This document shows, one piece after another, positions 4,943 to 7,261 of a DNA stretch of 7,261 nucleotides. Position numbers and translations under genes: made by a program. Position 1 is the first letter of the stretch; each line of letters begins with the position of its first letter. The notes under the pieces were generated by a model, which worked only from the letters and a program-made list of their open reading frames with translations, searched no databases and was not told the origin of the DNA. Origin of the DNA: an uncultured Pseudomonadota bacterium (GTDB taxonomy: Bacteria; Bdellovibrionota_B; Oligoflexia; Oligoflexales; Bog-1112); contig CALBMD010000108.1 of NCBI GenBank assembly GCA_937896265.1, positions 1 to 7,261 of the forward strand, read 5' to 3'.

Positions 4943-6826
4943 TCCTTCCTCGTATTCAGCATCAACAACATTATCATCAGAGCTTTTTTGATTGCTATCG
5001 CTGTTTTGTTGAGCATCGCCACCAGCATTTTGAGCTGATTGCTTGTAAACAAACTCAGATAGTTTGTGAAGTTTACTCTCAAACTCTGTTTTGGCTGATT
5101 TTAGAATCTCAAGGTCACTTTCTGTTTTAGACTTAGCAACATTGATAGCAGACTCTACTTCTGATTTAAGATCAGCTGGGATATTGCTATTGTCTTTTAG
5201 CATCTTCTCAGCCTGATAAATTAGACTTTCTAAGGTGTTTTTGGCTTCAACCTTTTCTCGCTTTAATTTATCAGCAGATTGATTTGCTTCTCCTTCTTTA
5301 ACCATTTTTTCAATTTCGCTTTCAGAAAGCTTGGTTTCAGAGGTAATTGTAATTTTTTGTGATTTGCCGGTGCCAAGATCTTTAGCTGAAACAGAGACAA
5401 TACCATTGGCGTCAATATCAAAGGTTACCTCAATCTGTGGCACGCCACGTGGTGCTGGTGGGATATCCATAAGATTGAAATTACCAATTTTGCGGTTGTC
5501 TGCTGCCATATCTCTTTCGCCTTGCAGAACCACAATTTCCACAGAAGGTTGGTTGTCGCTTGCTGTCGAAAAGACCTGTGATTTTTTGGTTGGGATAGTC
5601 GTGTTGCGCTCGATAAGGCGAGTCATAACGCCGCCTTGTGTTTCAATCCCTAAAGAGAGAGGGGTTACATCGAGAAGCAGTACATCCTTAACATCACCAC
5701 CTAAAATCCCTGCCTGAATAGCTGCTCCAACTGCCACGACCTCATCAGGATTAACACTGCGATTTGGTGTCTTGCCAAAAAATTCCTCGACGCTTTTTTG
5801 GACTAAAGGAATCCTGGTAGAGCCACCTACTAAAAGGACTTCGTTAATTTCTGAGGCGCTGATTTTGGCGTCTTTTAAGCAAGTGCGGCAGGGTGCAATA
5901 GTCCGATTCACTAGATCAAGGATCATTTGCTCAAATTGTGATCTAGTGATGGTCAAGTTCAAATGCTTAGGACCTGTTTGATCCGCTGTTAAAAACGGTA
6001 GGTTAATCTCTGTGCTTTGAGCTGATGAGAGCTCAATTTTTGCTTTTTCAGCAGCTTCTTTTAGACGTTGCACAGCCATCGGGTCAGCTGAGACATCAAT
6101 GCCGGTGTCTTTTTTAAAGGTATTTGATAGGTGCTTGATGAGGATTTCGTCAATATTATCACCACCCAAATGCGAATCACCATTGGTAGCTAAAACTTCA
6201 ACTACATTTTCTCCGACTTCAAGAACAGAGATATCAAAAGTACCGCCACCAAAGTCATAAACAGCAATCTTCTCGTTTTTCTTTTTATCAAGTCCATAAG
6301 CAAGGGCTGCAGCTGTAGGTTCAGCCACCAAGCGCAGTACGTTCAAGCCAGCAATTTTTCCAGCGTCTTTAGTAGCTTGTCTTTGTGCGTCGTTGAAGTA
6401 AGCAGGCACTGTTATAACTGCATCACTTACTTTTTCTCCCAAGTAGGCTTCTGCAGCTTGTTTTAGTTTGCCAAGAACAGCTGCTGAGACTTCTGTTGGG
6501 TAGACGTCTTTGTTGTTGACAGCAAAGACAGCTGCTGTGCCATTGCCAGATTTTACAGCATAAGGCATTGCCTTAGCCTCGGTTGCCCTTTCACTAAAAG
6601 AACAACCAATAAAGCGTTTAGCTGAAAATATTGTGTTTTTTGGGTTGGTTACAGCTTGGCGACGGGCAGCTGCACCGACTAGAATTTCATTATCTTTTGT
6701 ATAACCGACAACGCTTGGGGTCGTTCGTTGCCCTTCTGCGTTCTCAATGATCTTAGCTTGGCCCTGCTCCATCACTGCGACAACTGAGTTTGTAGTGCCT
6801 AAATCGATACCAATAATCTTTCCCAT
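4928..6826 (-). CDS. dnaK: Molecular chaperone DnaK (Hsp70)
   Basis: DnaK is the cytoplasmic ATP-dependent Hsp70 that binds exposed hydrophobic peptides and works with DnaJ and GrpE. At 632 aa it is full length. The nucleotide-binding domain has GIDLGTTNS (6-14), VAEPTAAALAYG (167-178), DFGGGTFD (191-198) and LVGGSTRIP (332-340). The interdomain linker DVLLLDVTPLSLG lies at 381-393. The substrate-binding beta domain contains the near-invariant IPPAPRGVPQIEVTFD (455-470), followed by a helical lid (about 500-595) and a Gln/Ser/Asp-rich tail ending in the proteobacterial-style VVDAEYEE (620-627). The ATG at 6826 is supported by GGAGT at 6833-6837, 6 bases upstream. No grpE or dnaJ follows: the next gene is convergent and overlaps the last 15 bases, so dnaK looks monocistronic here. 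No sequence oddity is seen in the protein. Confidence 0.98.
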   Translation of the reverse strand: MGKIIGIDLGTTNSVVAVMEQGQAKIIENAEGQRTTPSVVGYTKDNEILVGAAARRQAVTNPKNTIFSAKRFIGCSFSERATEAKAMPYAVKSGNGTAAVFAVNNKDVYPTEVSAAVLGKLKQAAEAYLGEKVSDAVITVPAYFNDAQRQATKDAGKIAGLNVLRLVAEPTAAALAYGLDKKKNEKIAVYDFGGGTFDISVLEVGENVVEVLATNGDSHLGGDNIDEILIKHLSNTFKKDTGIDVSADPMAVQRLKEAAEKAKIELSSAQSTEINLPFLTADQTGPKHLNLTITRSQFEQMILDLVNRTIAPCRTCLKDAKISASEINEVLLVGGSTRIPLVQKSVEEFFGKTPNRSVNPDEVVAVGAAIQAGILGGDVKDVLLLDVTPLSLGIETQGGVMTRLIERNTTIPTKKSQVFSTASDNQPSVEIVVLQGERDMAADNRKIGNFNLMDIPPAPRGVPQIEVTFDIDANGIVSVSAKDLGTGKSQKITITSETKLSESEIEKMVKEGEANQSADKLKREKVEAKNTLESLIYQAEKMLKDNSNIPADLKSEVESAINVAKSKTESDLEILKSAKTEFESKLHKLSEFVYKQSAQNAGGDAQQNSDSNQKSSDDNVVDAEYEEGSDRK

Positions 6827-6875
6827 AGTCTGACTCCAAAACGCATATTTTTCTGCCTAAGATTCTAAAGGAGCC

Positions 6876-6892
6876 AATGATCATTTTTGATC
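6876..6892. repeat. Palindrome and GATC repeats in the dnaK leader
   Basis: AATGATCATT (6876-6885) is a perfect 10-bp palindrome. Overlapping it, GATCA (6879-6883) and TGATC (6888-6892) form a 5-bp inverted repeat with a 4-base A/T loop. It lies between the likely dnaK transcription start and the dnaK ribosome site, 39 bases upstream of GGAGT. It could be an operator or a small leader hairpin. It is not a CIRCE element. The functional claim is weak. Confidence 0.3.
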
Positions 6893-6903
6893 GCCAAAGC
6901 ATC

Positions 6904-6925
6904 CTTAAACCGTCCTGGCTTAAAC
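6904..6925. repeat. CTTAAAC direct repeat near the dnaK promoter
   Basis: CTTAAAC occurs at 6904-6910 and again at 6919-6925, with starts 15 bases apart. The second copy runs into the -10 region proposed for dnaK and is followed by the palindrome CTTAAG (6925-6930). The spacing and position would suit a pair of regulator half-sites, but no known operator is matched. Confidence 0.25.
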
Positions 6926-6950
6926 TTAAGCTTGCTCGATAGTTTGTCAA
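6923..6950 (-). promoter_or_regulatory. Putative dnaK promoter
   Basis: On the minus strand there is a perfect -35 hexamer TTGACA (6945-6950). With a 16-base spacer, a weak -10 TAAGTT (6923-6928, three of six matches) follows. Transcription would start near 6916, leaving a leader of about 90 bases before ATG 6826. It looks like a housekeeping-sigma promoter. I see neither a CIRCE inverted repeat nor a sigma-32 type sequence, so heat control, if present, must use another mechanism. Confidence 0.4.
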
Positions 6951-6958
6951 CCGAGCCA

Positions 6959-6994
6959 TGCTAAAATGTTTACAAGTACCTTAAATTTTAGGAA
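6959..6994 (+). promoter_or_regulatory. Putative promoter and ribosome site of the zinc-ribbon gene
   Basis: TG-C-TAAAAT (6959-6967) is an extended -10 with one mismatch in the hexamer. No good -35 is seen. Transcription would start near 6974 and give a leader of about 28 bases. AGGAA (6990-6994) is 7 bases before ATG 7002 and decides that start. The element lies back to back with the dnaK -35, making a compact divergent promoter pair. Confidence 0.45.
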
Positions 6995-7001
6995 CAAAAA
7001 C

Positions 7002-7261
7002 ATGCATGAATTGGCCTGCCCAAGCTGTAATGCTGCTTCACAGTTTGATTTAAAAGACTATCTGTTAATGTGCCCATTTTGTTCAGCTACTTTTAGACTA
7101 GATGCTGAATCTGGAAAAAAAGAAATATATTCAGACCATTATATTGTTCCCAACGCTTTGGATGCTAGACAAGTCAAGGCTTTAGTCAGTGAGTGGATTA
7201 GCCGTCTTCATCACAATCCGGCCTTAGCAGATAGGGAGTATTTTGTAACAGATATCAATGG
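7002..7261 (+). CDS. Zinc-ribbon protein of unknown function, N-terminal part (3' end outside window)
   Basis: ATG at 7002, preceded by AGGAA at 6990-6994, opens a frame that is uninterrupted for 86 codons to the right edge. Residues 6-27 carry C-P-x-C, fourteen residues, then C-P-x-C (C6, C9, C24, C27), a typical rubredoxin-knuckle zinc ribbon. After it comes a mixed segment in which residues about 55-70 look helical (ARQVKALVSEWI). No signal peptide is present, so the N-terminus is cytoplasmic. The remainder is missing, and I do not recognise the family; such N-terminal ribbons occur on many unrelated bacterial proteins. It is divergently transcribed from dnaK. Confidence 0.75.
   Translation, partial: MHELACPSCNAASQFDLKDYLLMCPFCSATFRLDAESGKKEIYSDHYIVPNALDARQVKALVSEWISRLHHNPALADREYFVTDIN

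Noticed and set aside
4813..5082. Minus-strand ORF over the end of dnaK and the 182-aa gene
   Set aside because: It is a shadow frame of dnaK and the convergent gene, with no family-like features.
5331..5981. Two plus-strand ORFs inside dnaK (5331-5717 and 5772-5981)
   Set aside because: Both are antisense to highly conserved DnaK coding sequence; long antisense frames are common opposite such genes.
6753..6959. Minus-strand ORF overlapping the dnaK start and leader
   Set aside because: It is out of frame with dnaK, covers its promoter and first codons, and has no recognisable content.
6841..6960. CIRCE or sigma-32 control of dnaK
   Set aside because: No TTAGCACTC-N9-GAGTGCTAA repeat and no CTTGAA/CCCCAT-type pair can be found.
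1..7261. Mobile elements, CRISPR arrays, tRNA, rRNA or a defence system
   Set aside because: No transposase, integrase, regularly spaced repeats, cloverleaf or rRNA-like sequence was seen. Gene content is housekeeping or signalling with dense, ordinary spacing.

Overview
The window is a compact bacterial chromosomal segment, moderately AT-rich by eye. RNase Y, a TPR protein, a receiver-TPR fusion and a proteobacterial-style DnaK occur together, with a secreted protein that has a cleavable Sec signal. This suggests a Gram-negative outside the classical alpha/beta/gamma proteobacteria. A Bdellovibrionota or 'deltaproteobacterial' lineage is my best guess, from general knowledge of where RNase Y occurs; nothing in the window proves it. 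I see no mobile element, phage gene, CRISPR array, tRNA or rRNA.

Layout. (1) 1-430, minus strand: the 5' part of a secreted protein gene that runs off the left edge. It is missed by ATG-based calling because it starts with GTG and is incomplete. (2) 431-603: a divergent intergenic region with nearly superimposed -10 boxes on the two strands, a 19-codon ORF that ends exactly where rny begins, and a small hairpin over the rny Shine-Dalgarno. (3) 604-4942, plus strand: a tight four-gene cluster, probably one operon. It encodes RNase Y (604-2187), a TPR protein (2208-2897), a response-regulator receiver fused to about ten TPRs (2904-4394), and a 182-aa protein (4394-4942) that I do not firmly recognise but which resembles the uracil-DNA-glycosylase/HolD fold without a glycosylase motif. 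Gaps are 20 and 6 bases, then a TAATG stop-start overlap. (4) 4928-6826, minus strand: dnaK, convergent with the cluster and overlapping its last gene by 15 bases. (5) 6827-7001: a second divergent intergenic region with a promoter for dnaK and one for the right-hand gene. (6) 7002-7261, plus strand: the 5' end of a zinc-ribbon protein cut by the window edge.

How the genes may work together. RNase Y is a membrane-anchored endoribonuclease that initiates mRNA decay and in other bacteria acts through protein partners. Two TPR scaffold proteins follow it, one controlled by a phosphorylatable receiver domain. The testable reading is that they dock onto RNase Y, or onto another partner, and tune RNA turnover in response to a histidine kinase encoded elsewhere. 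This RNase Y also appears to have lost the GxxG loop of its KH domain while keeping an intact HD active site, so RNA recruitment may depend more on partners. This is inference from gene order and motif inspection only. DnaK is ordinary in sequence but stands apart from grpE and dnaJ.
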